This document shows positions 16,282 through 24,441 of a stretch of DNA of 64,000 bases, piece after piece. This DNA is from Streptomyces sp. JH14 (lineage in GTDB: Bacteria; Actinomycetota; Actinomycetes; Streptomycetales; Streptomycetaceae): the NCBI RefSeq assembly GCF_029428675.1, contig NZ_JAJNEL010000001.1, positions 5,022,001 through 5,086,000 on the forward strand. Direction: 5' to 3'. Made by a program: the position numbers and the translations under genes. Positions within the stretch are counted from its first letter, which is position 1; every line of letters starts with the position of its first letter. The notes beneath the pieces were generated by a model. The model was not told where the DNA came from. It saw only the letters and a list, made by a program, of their open reading frames with translations, and searched no databases.

Positions 16282-16299
16282 CGTTACTAGTCAGTAACG
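16282..16299. promoter_or_regulatory. Dyad CGTTACT-N4-AGTAACG
   Basis: CGTTACTAGTCAGTAACG has perfect 7-bp arms and a 4-nt centre, about 350 bp upstream of the DUF6230 gene. It shares its half-site with the dyad at 16145-16174, which suggests one regulator with two sites. Confidence 0.6.
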
Positions 16300-16649
16300 A
16301 ACCCCCTTGTGTCGCGGGCGCGAATGGACCACGATCGGCCACGCTCGGTCCAATGACGCCAGCCCGACCGCCAGTCGGCGCGGTGGCCGAATTGGGTCCC
16401 CACCGAGTGGGTCGGCGGCAGTGACGCCGATCGCGGACAGGGGGGTTCCTGCTGACCGGCAGGGCCTGTCCGAACAGGTTGCGCGAACGCGTGGCCGGTG
16501 GTTGTCGCTCGGGGGTGATCGCCAGTGAATCGGACGCGGCTCATGCCTCCGGTTTCGGCGCTCTCCTTTCCGAGGACGTAGCACTTCTCCCATCCCAGGA
16601 CGGGCCCAGGGCCCGGACCGGAGATGTACGTCCGAGAAGGAGGAAAATT

Positions 16650-17291
16650 ATGAGTTCCCAGGTTCGTGGCGGCACCAGATGGAAGCGCTTCGCTCTGGTC
16701 ATGGTGCCGAGCGTCGTCGCGACCGCCGCGGTGGGTGTCGGTCTCGCGCAGGGCGCCCTCGCGGCGTCGTTCAGTGTGTCCGGCCAGAGCTTCAAGGTGC
16801 ACGCGGACAAGCTCGTCGGGCATGACTTCGTCCAGTACGGCAGCGTTGCCACCGGCACCGACCCCAATGCCCCGGGCGGGGCGCACGCGGTGGCCGTGTC
16901 CGGCTTCAGCGACGCCACGATCACCAACATGTGCCAGTCGGTGGTCACTCCCAACCTTCCGTTCGGCCTCGGCACTGTCACGCTGCAGCTGAACGCGGGT
17001 ACGGACCCGAAGAAGCCGGTCAAGGCGACCAATCTGTACCTGGACGTCGCCGAGCTCGACGCCGATGCGTACTTCGAGAACATCGACATCGGTGTGGCGG
17101 CCGGTTCCATCGGCAAGCCCGGCATCCAGTCCGGCACCGAGAAGGCCGTCAACCCGAACGGCTTCGCGCAGCGCGCCCAGACGGCCGTGCTGACCGACGT
17201 GAAGCAGAAGGCGTGGGCGACCACTGCGGGCACCTTCAAGCTCAGCAACCTGAGCCTGCGGCTGCACAGCGGCACCAAGGAGTGCTACTAG
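16650..17291 (+). CDS. DUF6230 exported protein
   Basis: 213 residues. Signal-like segment 14-38 (FALVMVPSVVATAAVGVGLAQGALA) preceded by GGTRWKR, then a compact domain starting ASFSVSGQSFKVHADKL and ending LRLHSGTKECY, with cysteines near residue 91 and at the C-terminus. It belongs to a family found almost only in streptomycetes and sometimes labelled cholesterol esterase; I see no GxSxG nucleophile motif or other hydrolase signature, so that label looks wrong. AGAAGGAGG precedes the ATG by 6 nt, a very strong translation signal. It is first of a three-gene cassette with the DUF6114 and secreted-protein genes. Confidence 0.8.
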   Translation: MSSQVRGGTRWKRFALVMVPSVVATAAVGVGLAQGALAASFSVSGQSFKVHADKLVGHDFVQYGSVATGTDPNAPGGAHAVAVSGFSDATITNMCQSVVTPNLPFGLGTVTLQLNAGTDPKKPVKATNLYLDVAELDADAYFENIDIGVAAGSIGKPGIQSGTEKAVNPNGFAQRAQTAVLTDVKQKAWATTAGTFKLSNLSLRLHSGTKECY

Positions 17292-17300
17292 CACTCGCCC

Positions 17301-17338
17301 GGGTGGCCGGAGCACTCCCTGAGGGTCTCCGGCCACCC
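17301..17338 (+). terminator. Intercistronic hairpin after the DUF6230 gene
   Basis: GGGTGGCCGGAG and CTCCGGCCACCC form a perfect 12-bp stem around a 14-nt loop, 10 bp after the stop and 48 bp before the DUF6114 gene. It could terminate or partially attenuate transcription, or protect the upstream message. Confidence 0.6.
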
Positions 17339-17385
17339 ACCCTTACTCTTCTCACAGCAGTACCGGTTCCAGGGAGCTGTTTTCC

Positions 17386-17952
17386 ATGAGCCCCGAGTCC
17401 ACAGGGCAGAACGAGCACTACCTCCGCGTCTTCTGGCGGGGATTCCGCACCTGGCGGGGTAACCGGCCATTCTGGGCGGGCCTGTTCACGATGGTGGGTG
17501 GTCTACCCATCGCGTACTTCCCGTACGCCAACATGCACCTCGGCAACGTCACACTTGCGATGTCCACGACGGCCGGCGCGGGATCACTGATCATCGGGAT
17601 CCTGCTGATCACGCTGGGCCTCACCATGTGGTTCCACCACATCGTGAGAGTGTTCGCCGGAGTCGCCGCGATCCTGCTGGCGCTGATCTCCATACCGGTC
17701 GCCAACATCGGCGGATTCGTGATCGGCTTCGTGCTCTCCCTGCTCGGTGGAGCGCTCTCCATCGCCTGGGCCCCGGGCGAGCCGAAGCCGGCCGCGGCAG
17801 ATGCCGGCGCTCAGGACGAGGCGTTCAAGGACGCCGGTGCCGGTGTGCAGGAGCCCCAGCCCGAGTTCCAGGGTGTGGCATCCGTGCCCCAGCAGCCGGA
17901 GCAGTACGACACGACGGCCGAGGTCGACGGCGGGAGGCATCGTGCGGAGTGA
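17386..17952 (+). CDS. DUF6114 multi-spanning membrane protein
   Basis: 188 residues. N-terminal cytoplasmic stretch with FRTWRGNRPFWAG, then four predicted membrane segments (about 30-45, 58-80, 84-100, 104-125: FTMVGGLPIAYFPYA, GSLIIGILLITLGLTMWF, VFAGVAAILLALISIPV, GGFVIGFVLSLLGGALSIAW), and an Ala/Gln/Glu-rich cytoplasmic tail of 55 residues. Function unknown. Its stop lies 11 bp inside the next gene, so the two are translationally coupled. Consistent pairing with DUF6230 proteins in streptomycetes suggests a membrane partner for the exported proteins (inference). Confidence 0.82.
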   Translation: MSPESTGQNEHYLRVFWRGFRTWRGNRPFWAGLFTMVGGLPIAYFPYANMHLGNVTLAMSTTAGAGSLIIGILLITLGLTMWFHHIVRVFAGVAAILLALISIPVANIGGFVIGFVLSLLGGALSIAWAPGEPKPAAADAGAQDEAFKDAGAGVQEPQPEFQGVASVPQQPEQYDTTAEVDGGRHRAE

Positions 17953-19186
17953 CGAGACGGAGCTGAACTCGGCCGGTGAGTACCTCCCGACGAGAACCGG
18001 ACCGCGTCACGCAGCCCCCAGGAAGTCGCTGCTGACGAAGCTGCACATACCCGCCGGCAAGGCGTTCGCTCTCGCCGCGATGCCGACGGCCGTCTTCGTC
18101 GGCATGGGGCTCACCCCCAAGCTCGCGCTCGCCGACGACGCGACGAACATCCCCTTCGCGCCGGGCCCCTGTGTGACCCGTTCCGACGAGCCGAGCGAGT
18201 CGCCGGACCCGTCGGCGTCGGCCTCGGCGACGAAGACCCCGTCCCCGTCGGACACCGCCACGACCGGTGCCGGCGGCAGCGACGCGGGCCAGGGCGGCAC
18301 GGCATCCCCGAAGCCTTCGGTGACCCCGTCGTCGGGCAGCGCGCCCGCTGCGGCGCCGAGCGCCTCACCGTCGCCCGCGGCGACGGAGAACCCGCTCGAT
18401 CCGCTGGGCGTCGGCGACGTGCTCAAGGGCCTTCTGGGCGGACCGGCGCAGGAGACGGCCAGTCCGTCCCCGAGCGCCACCACCGCGGCCCCGAAGACGT
18501 CGGACACCAAGGCCGATGTGGCCGAGAACCCCGTCGGCACGGTCACGGGCACCGTGAAGGACACGGCGGACAAGACCGCCGACGCCATCCGTGACGCGGC
18601 GGGCAAGGCGGGCACGAAGGTCGAGGAGCTCGACGAGAGCGTCAAGGGTCTCGACCCGTTGAAGGACGAGGACATCCCGGACGGCGCCAAGGAGCGCTTC
18701 CCGTGCCCCACCGCCGACCCCGAGGCCCTGGCAGCGGCCGAGTTGGAGCAGGGCGTCCCCCTGCTGCCGAGCAAGCCGTGGACCCTGGAGAGTTCGCTGC
18801 TGACCCTGAACGGACTCGACTACAAGGGCATCGTCGAGGTGCGGACGAGCGACGGCGCCATCAAGAAGGTGCTCAAGTTCACCGCCACGTCCCTCGACAT
18901 CAAGGATCTGCACCAGATGACGGAGGGGCCCAACGGCACGACCGGTCATGTGCAGGCGGAGAAGGGCTCCACGTCCACCATCCGCAACGGCACGGTGACG
19001 ATGTACACGGAGGAGCTGAAGGGCAACCTCTTCGGCCTCATCCCGATCACGTTCAGCCCCCAGACCCCGCCGCCGGTGAACGTCCCGTTCGCGTTCTTCA
19101 CCAACGTGAAGGTCACCCAGGCCGGCCAGTTCGGCGGCTCGCTCAAGGTGCCCGGGCTGCACAACTACTTCACCGGCGGAAACTAG
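17942..19186 (+). CDS. Secreted or anchored protein with Ser/Pro/Thr-rich linker
   Basis: 414 residues. A basic N-terminus and hydrophobic segment (KAFALAAMPTAVFVGMGLTPKLALADD, about 42-68) act as export signal. A long low-complexity Ala/Ser/Pro/Thr region (75-185) with repeated PSPSA-like units follows, then an Ala/Lys helix (TVKDTADKTADAIRDAAG) and a C-terminal domain of about 150 residues (SLLTLNGLDYKGIVEVRT, FTNVKVTQAGQFGGSLKVPGLHNYF). No enzyme motif is visible. The GTG at 17942 is preceded by GGGAGG and overlaps the DUF6114 gene. It probably sits outside the membrane with the DUF6230 protein. Confidence 0.78.
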   Translation: MRSDETELNSAGEYLPTRTGPRHAAPRKSLLTKLHIPAGKAFALAAMPTAVFVGMGLTPKLALADDATNIPFAPGPCVTRSDEPSESPDPSASASATKTPSPSDTATTGAGGSDAGQGGTASPKPSVTPSSGSAPAAAPSASPSPAATENPLDPLGVGDVLKGLLGGPAQETASPSPSATTAAPKTSDTKADVAENPVGTVTGTVKDTADKTADAIRDAAGKAGTKVEELDESVKGLDPLKDEDIPDGAKERFPCPTADPEALAAAELEQGVPLLPSKPWTLESSLLTLNGLDYKGIVEVRTSDGAIKKVLKFTATSLDIKDLHQMTEGPNGTTGHVQAEKGSTSTIRNGTVTMYTEELKGNLFGLIPITFSPQTPPPVNVPFAFFTNVKVTQAGQFGGSLKVPGLHNYFTGGN

Positions 19187-19218
19187 CCGCAACGACCTGT
19201 CCGGGAGCCGCACAAGGG

Positions 19219-19259
19219 CTGTGGCCCGCACCCCCTGCCGAAGGAGATGCGGGCCACAG
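19219..19259. terminator. Bidirectional terminator between the secreted-protein gene and pyk
   Basis: CTGTGGCCCGCA and TGCGGGCCACAG form a perfect 12-bp stem around a 17-nt loop, with further outer pairing (GCACA with TGTGC), in the 98-bp gap between convergent genes. Confidence 0.75.
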
Positions 19260-19284
19260 TCGTGTGCCGGTCGGGGCGGCCGCG

Positions 19285-20715
19285 TCAGTCGCGCGCCCCG
19301 CCACCGACATGGTGCACACGGACCATGTTGGTGGTGCCGGGGACGCCGGGGGGCGAACCGGCCGTGATGACCATCGTGTCGCCGGCGTTGTAGCGGCTCA
19401 GCTTCAGCAGCTCCGCGTCGACCAGGTCCACCATGGCGTCGGTGTTGTCCACGTGCGGCACGACGTGGGCCTCGACGCCCCAGCTCAGCGCGAGTTGGTT
19501 ACGGGTGGACTCGTCGGTGGTGAAGGCCAGGATCGGCTGTGCGGCACGGTAGCGGGAGAGCCGGCGTGCGGTGTCGCCCGACTTGGTGAAGGCGACCAGC
19601 GCCTTGCCGTTCAGGAAGTCCGCGATCTCGCAGGCCGCGCGGGCCACCGAACCGCCCTGGGTGCGGGGCTTCTTGCCCGGCACCAGCGGCTGCAGGCCCT
19701 TGGAGAGCAGCTCCTCCTCGGCGGCGGCGACGATCTTCGCCATCGTCTTGACCGTCTCGATCGGGTACGCGCCCACGCTGGACTCGGCGGACAGCATGAC
19801 CGCGTCCGCGCCGTCCAGGATCGCGTTGGCGACGTCGGACGCCTCGGCGCGGGTCGGCCGCGAGTTGGTGATCATCGACTCCATCATCTGGGTCGCCACG
19901 ATCACCGGCTTGGCGTTCCGCCGGCAGAGCTCCACCAGGCGCTTCTGCACCATCGGGACCTTCTCCAGGGGGTATTCGACGGCCAGGTCGCCACGGGCGA
20001 CCATCACACCGTCGAACGCCATGACGACGCCCTCCATGTGCTCGACGGCCTGCGGCTTCTCCACCTTGGCGATGACGGGGACCCGGCGGCCCTCCTCGTC
20101 CATCACCTTGTGGACGTCCTTGACGTCGTCGGCGTCCCGCACGAAGGAGAGCGCGACCATGTCGCAGCCCATCCGCAGGGCGAACCGGAGGTCTTCGACG
20201 TCCTTCCCGGACAGGGCCGGGACGTTCACCGCCGCGCCGGGCAGATTGATGCCCTTGTGGTCGGAGATGACACCGCCCTCGATGACGATGCTCCTGACCC
20301 GGGGGCCCTCGACCGAGACGACCTTCAGCTCGACGTTGCCGTCGTTGATCAGGATCGGGTCGCCCTTGGTGACGTCGCCGGGCAGGCCCTTGTAGGTCGT
20401 GCCGCAGATCGACTTGTCACCGGGGACGTCCTCGGTGGTGATGGTGAACTCGTCCCCGCGGACGAGCTCGACGGGGCCCTCGGCGAACTTCGCCAGGCGG
20501 ATTTTCGGGCCCTGGAGGTCGGCGAGCACGCCCACCGCCCGCCCGGTCTCGGCGGCCGCCTTGCGGACGCGGTCGTAACGGCCCTGGTGTTCCTCGTGGG
20601 AGCCGTGGCTGAAGTTGAAACGGGCCACGCTCATGCCAGCCTCGATCAGAGCGACGAGCTGCTCATGGGAGTCGACGGCGGGACCGAGGGTACAGACGAT
20701 TTTGGAACGGCGCAT
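19285..20715 (-). CDS. pyk: Pyruvate kinase
   Basis: 476 residues, complete. N-terminal MRRSKIVCTLGPAVDSHEQL, substrate region ARFNFSHG, Mg/K site LADLQGPKIR, catalytic region VMVARGDLAVEYPLEKVP, and MMESMITNSRPTRAEASDVANAILDGADAVMLS; C-terminal allosteric domain with FTKSGDTARRLSRYR. It converts phosphoenolpyruvate and ADP to pyruvate and ATP. TAGGAT lies exactly 7 nt before the ATG, so it is probably a leaderless transcript with its own promoter, even though ackA ends only 74 bp upstream on the same strand. Streptomycetes usually have two pyruvate kinases; by neighbourhood this corresponds to the S. coelicolor copy near pfkA2. Confidence 0.95.
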   Translation of the reverse strand: MRRSKIVCTLGPAVDSHEQLVALIEAGMSVARFNFSHGSHEEHQGRYDRVRKAAAETGRAVGVLADLQGPKIRLAKFAEGPVELVRGDEFTITTEDVPGDKSICGTTYKGLPGDVTKGDPILINDGNVELKVVSVEGPRVRSIVIEGGVISDHKGINLPGAAVNVPALSGKDVEDLRFALRMGCDMVALSFVRDADDVKDVHKVMDEEGRRVPVIAKVEKPQAVEHMEGVVMAFDGVMVARGDLAVEYPLEKVPMVQKRLVELCRRNAKPVIVATQMMESMITNSRPTRAEASDVANAILDGADAVMLSAESSVGAYPIETVKTMAKIVAAAEEELLSKGLQPLVPGKKPRTQGGSVARAACEIADFLNGKALVAFTKSGDTARRLSRYRAAQPILAFTTDESTRNQLALSWGVEAHVVPHVDNTDAMVDLVDAELLKLSRYNAGDTMVITAGSPPGVPGTTNMVRVHHVGGGARD

Positions 20716-20744
20716 GAGGCGGATCCTATCGGTTTGTTTCGCTG

Positions 20745-20756
20745 CGGAATATTCCG
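20745..20756. promoter_or_regulatory. Palindrome in the pyk promoter
   Basis: CGGAATATTCCG is a perfect 12-bp palindrome about 30-41 bp upstream of the pyk start codon, covering the expected -35 region of the leaderless promoter (TAGGAT ends 7 nt before the ATG). It is a candidate operator for a carbon- or redox-responsive regulator. Confidence 0.5.
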
Positions 20757-20789
20757 TCTGGTGGAAGATACAAAGGGGCGCGGGGGTGC

Positions 20790-22100
20790 TCAGTTGTCGA
20801 CCTGTCCGAGCTGCCCGGCGGAGCCGGCTGGATCGGCCTGTTCCGCCCGTCCGATCAGCGCGAAGGTCTGCTCGGCGATCTCCAGCTCCTCGTCCGTCGG
20901 CACCACGGCGACCGCGACCCGCGCGTAGGCGGGCGAGATCAGCCGCGGTCCTGCGGACCGTGCGGCGTTGATACCGGCGTCCACCGCCAGGCCGAACTCC
21001 TCGAGACCGGCGATCGCAGCCTCCCGCACGGGCGCCGAGTTCTCCCCGACCCCCGCCGTGAACGCCACCGCATCCACCCGCCCGAGGACCGCCGAATAGG
21101 CGCCGATGTACTTCTTCAGCCGGTGCACATAGATGTCGAACGCCCGCGCCGCCCGCTCGTCGCCCTCGTCGATCCGGCGCCGGATCTCCCGCATGTCGTT
21201 GTCCCCGCAGAGGCCGACCAGACCGCTCCTCTTGTTGAGCAGGTCGTCGATCTCCTCGGCGGACATCCCCGCCACCCGCTTCAGGTGAAAGGTGACCGCC
21301 GGGTCGATGTCCCCGGACCGGGTCCCCATCACCAGCCCCTCCAGCGGGGTCAGCCCCATCGACGTCTCCACGCACCGGCCGCCCGCCACCGCCGAGGCCG
21401 AGGCGCCGTTGCCCAGGTGCAGCACGATGACATTGACCTCCTCGGGGGTACGCCCGAGAAGCTCGGCGGTCTTGCGGGAGACGTACGCGTGCGAGGTGCC
21501 GTGGAAGCCGTAGCGGCGGATCCGGTACGCGTCGGCGGTCTCCACGTCGATCGCGTACCGCGCCGCGTACTCCGGCATCGTCGTGTGGAACGCGGTGTCG
21601 AAGACCGCGATCTGCGGCAGGTCGGGGCGCAGGGCCTGTGCGGTACGGATGCCGGTGAGGTTCGCCGGGTTGTGCAGCGGCGCCAACGGGACGAGCTGCT
21701 CGATCTCCGTCAGCACCTCGTCGGTGATGACGGCGGGCTCGGTGAACCGCAGACCGCCGTGCACCACGCGGTGGCCGATCGCCGCCAGCTGCGGCGAGTC
21801 CAGGCCGAGCCCGTCGGCGGCCAGCTCCTCGGCAGCCGCCTTCAGCGCCGCCGCATGGTCCGCGATCCTGCCGGTGCGCTCGCGCGGCTCGGCGCCGCCG
21901 CCGGTCAGCAGGGTGTGCACCATACGGGAGGTGTCCTCGCCGATCCGCTCGACCAGGCCGACCGCGAGCCGGGAACGGTCGTTCATGTCGAGGAGCTGGT
22001 ACTTCACCGAGGAGGAGCCGGAGTTGAGGACGAGTACGCGACGGGCCTGCACGGCGGCGGAACCTTCCTTCGTAGGGGTGTTCGTGGGTGTCGTGGCCAT
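20790..22100 (-). CDS. ackA: Acetate kinase
   Basis: 436 residues. ASKHA-fold motifs: RVLVLNSGSSSVKYQL, HRVVHGG, the catalytic FDTAFHTTMP, GFHGTSHAYV, HLGNGASASAV and FTAGVGENS. It interconverts acetyl phosphate and acetate with ATP. Family proteins normally begin close to RVLVLNSG, so the GTG about 18 codons downstream (VQARRVLV) is a possible start; the ATG at 22100 was chosen because it lies 5 nt after the pta stop, implying coupled translation. Operates with Pta in acetate overflow and uptake. Confidence 0.93.
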   Translation of the reverse strand: MATTPTNTPTKEGSAAVQARRVLVLNSGSSSVKYQLLDMNDRSRLAVGLVERIGEDTSRMVHTLLTGGGAEPRERTGRIADHAAALKAAAEELAADGLGLDSPQLAAIGHRVVHGGLRFTEPAVITDEVLTEIEQLVPLAPLHNPANLTGIRTAQALRPDLPQIAVFDTAFHTTMPEYAARYAIDVETADAYRIRRYGFHGTSHAYVSRKTAELLGRTPEEVNVIVLHLGNGASASAVAGGRCVETSMGLTPLEGLVMGTRSGDIDPAVTFHLKRVAGMSAEEIDDLLNKRSGLVGLCGDNDMREIRRRIDEGDERAARAFDIYVHRLKKYIGAYSAVLGRVDAVAFTAGVGENSAPVREAAIAGLEEFGLAVDAGINAARSAGPRLISPAYARVAVAVVPTDEELEIAEQTFALIGRAEQADPAGSAGQLGQVDN

Positions 22101-22105
22101 GGGAT

Positions 22106-24178
22106 TCAGTCCCGGCCCTGCGCCTGGATCGCCGTGATGGCCACGGTATTGACGATGTCCTGGACGAGCGCACCGCGCGACAGGTCGTTGACCGGCTTGC
22201 GCAGCCCCTGGAGCACCGGTCCGACGGCCACGGCGCCCGCCGAGCGCTGCACGGCCTTGTACGTGTTGTTGCCGGTGTTCAGGTCCGGGAAGATCAGCAC
22301 GGTCGCCTGCCCCGCCACCTCCGAACCGGGCAGCTTGGTCGCGGCCACGCTCGGCTCGACCGCCGCGTCGTACTGGATCGGGCCCTCGATCCTGAGGTCC
22401 GGCCTGCTCTCGCGCACCCGGTCCGTCGCCTGGCGCACCTTGTCGACGTCGGCCCCCGTGCCCGAGGTGCCCGTCGAGTACGAGAGCATCGCGATCCGCG
22501 GCTCCACGCCGAAACGGGCGGCCGTCGCGGCGGACTGCACGGCGATGTCCGCGAGCTGCTCCGCGTCCGGGTCCGGGTTGACCGCGCAGTCGCCGTACAC
22601 CAGAACCTTGTCGGCGAGGCACATGAAGAACACCGACGAGACGATCGACGCGTCCGCCCTGGTCTTGATGATCTCGAACGCCGGGCGGATCGTCGCCGCC
22701 GTGGAGTGCACGGCACCGGAGACCATGCCGTCGGCGAGGCCCTCCTGCACCATCAGCGTGCCGAAGTAGTTCACGTCCGCGACGACGTCGTACGCCAGCT
22801 CCACCGTCACCCCGCGGTGCGCGCGCAGCTGTGCGTACCGCTCCGCGAACACCTGGCGCAGCTCGGAGGTCTGCGGATCGATCAGCTGGGTGCCGGCGAG
22901 ATCGATGCCGAGGTCGGCGGCCTTCTTGCGGATGACGTCCGGGTCGCCGAGGAGGGTGAGTTCACAGACATCGCGGCGCATCAGCACATCGGCGGCGCGC
23001 AGCACCCGCTCCTCGGTGCCCTCGGGCAGCACCACACGGCGCCGGTCCGAGCGGGCCTGCTCCAGCAGCTCGTGCTCGAACATCATCGGTGTGACGCGGC
23101 CGCTTCGGGCCACCGAGATCCTGTCCAGCAGGGCGGCGGTGTCCACATGGCGCTCGAAGAGGCCGAGCGCGGTCTCCGCCTTGCGGGGCGTCGCCGCGTT
23201 CAACTTGCCCTCCAGCGCGAAGAGCTCGCCGGCCGTGGGGAAGGAGCCGCCGGCCACCGAGACGACCGGGGTGCCCGGCGCGAGCCGTGCGGCCAGCTTG
23301 AGTATCTCCTCGCCGGGGCGCTCGTTCAGCGTCAGCAGCACACCGGCGATGGGCGGCGTGCCGGCGCTGTGCGCGGCCAGCGAGCCGACCACCAGATCCG
23401 CCCGGTCTCCCGGCGTGACCACGAGCGCGCCCGGCGTCAGCGCCTTCAGCAGATTCGGCAGCATCGCTCCGCCGAAGACGAAGTCCAGCGCGTCCCGCGC
23501 CAGCCCCGCGTCGTCGCCGAGCAGCACCGTGCCGCCGAGCGCCGCGGTGATCTGGGCGACGGTGGGCGCGGAGAGCGCCGGATCGTCCGGCAGCACCGAG
23601 CAGGGCACGGGCAGCCGCGCCGCCAGCCGCCCGGCGAGCGCCTCGCGGTCCTCGGCCGCCACCCGGTTCACCACCATCGACAGGACGTCGCAGCCCAGGC
23701 CCGCGTACGCCCGGTAGGCGTTGTGCGTCTCGGCCCGCACGGACTCCGCGTCCTGGCCCTTGCCGCCGACCACCACGATCACCGAGGCGCCGAACTCATT
23801 GGCCAGCCGGGCGTTGAGCGCCAGCTCGTCGGGGAGCTGGGTGGCGGCGTAGTCGGTGCCGAGCACCAGCACCACCTCGTACTTGCGGGCCACCTGGTGG
23901 AAGCGGTCGACGAGCCGTGAGACCAGTTCGTCGGTGCCCTTCTCCGCCTGCAGCGCCGACGCCTCCGCATAGTCCAGGCCGTAGACCGTCGCCGGGTCCT
24001 GGGTGAGCCGGTAGCGGGCCCGCAGCAGCTCGAAGAGCCGGTCGGGGCTGTCATGGACCAGCGGGCGGAACACCCCGACCCGGTCCACCTGACGCGTCAG
24101 GAGCTCCATGACCCCCAGATCGACGACCTGGCGCCCGTCTCCTCGGTCGATCCCCGTCACGTACACGCTGCGCGTCAC
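22106..24178 (-). CDS. pta: Phosphate acetyltransferase, long form
   Basis: 690 residues in three parts: an N-terminal P-loop-like AAA_26 domain (1-200: SVYVTGIDRGDGRQVVDLGVMELL), a DRTGG domain (about 215-330) and the catalytic PTA domain (about 365-690: VVLPEGTEERVLRAAD, DGMVSGAVHSTAATIRPAFEI, SYSTGTSGTGADVDKV, FPDLNTGNNTYKAVQRS). It converts acetyl-CoA and phosphate to acetyl phosphate. The usual Walker A of the N-terminal domain (GxxxGKT) is replaced by GIDRGDGRQ, so nucleotide binding there is doubtful. The GTG start follows CAGGAGAG. It leads the pta-ackA unit and is divergent from pfkA. Confidence 0.93.
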   Translation of the reverse strand: MTRSVYVTGIDRGDGRQVVDLGVMELLTRQVDRVGVFRPLVHDSPDRLFELLRARYRLTQDPATVYGLDYAEASALQAEKGTDELVSRLVDRFHQVARKYEVVLVLGTDYAATQLPDELALNARLANEFGASVIVVVGGKGQDAESVRAETHNAYRAYAGLGCDVLSMVVNRVAAEDREALAGRLAARLPVPCSVLPDDPALSAPTVAQITAALGGTVLLGDDAGLARDALDFVFGGAMLPNLLKALTPGALVVTPGDRADLVVGSLAAHSAGTPPIAGVLLTLNERPGEEILKLAARLAPGTPVVSVAGGSFPTAGELFALEGKLNAATPRKAETALGLFERHVDTAALLDRISVARSGRVTPMMFEHELLEQARSDRRRVVLPEGTEERVLRAADVLMRRDVCELTLLGDPDVIRKKAADLGIDLAGTQLIDPQTSELRQVFAERYAQLRAHRGVTVELAYDVVADVNYFGTLMVQEGLADGMVSGAVHSTAATIRPAFEIIKTRADASIVSSVFFMCLADKVLVYGDCAVNPDPDAEQLADIAVQSAATAARFGVEPRIAMLSYSTGTSGTGADVDKVRQATDRVRESRPDLRIEGPIQYDAAVEPSVAATKLPGSEVAGQATVLIFPDLNTGNNTYKAVQRSAGAVAVGPVLQGLRKPVNDLSRGALVQDIVNTVAITAIQAQGRD

Positions 24179-24207
24179 GCGTGCTCTCCTGTCGTCCTGG
24201 CCGGATG

Positions 24208-24234
24208 GGGTATCGCCCTTTTTCGACGATACCC
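24208..24234. promoter_or_regulatory. Inverted repeat in the pta/pfkA divergent region
   Basis: GGGTATCG (24208-24215) and CGATACCC (24227-24234) are perfect 8-bp arms around an 11-nt T-rich spacer, 30 bp upstream of the pta start. It could be an operator for pta or an imperfect promoter element. Confidence 0.4.
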
Positions 24235-24441
24235 GCGGGGGTGGACCCGCCGCCCGCCGGGCGAAAGCCCTTGTCCCGGGGTGCTGAACCGTCCCGCTCC
24301 GGCCGGGTGCCGCGCCCCCGGAGCAGCGGAAAGCGCGAGGTCCAGACCTGACGTGGGACAATCGCAGTGGCTCACGCTCCGGGGGATCCGGCAGGCACCC
24401 CCCGGCATGCACGGGACCTAGCGAGCAGGAGATACAGCACG

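Larger units (their letters stand above)
16096..16649. other. Long leader region before the DUF6230 cassette
   Basis: About 550 bp without a credible gene. It is locally AT-richer than its surroundings (16110-16320) and carries two related dyads, described separately. Any frame open across the second half merely extends the DUF6230 gene upstream of its strong ribosome-binding site. Confidence 0.6.

Noticed and set aside
16650..17291. Annotation of the DUF6230 protein as cholesterol esterase
   Set aside because: No GxSxG nucleophile elbow, catalytic triad or hydrolase-like length is visible.
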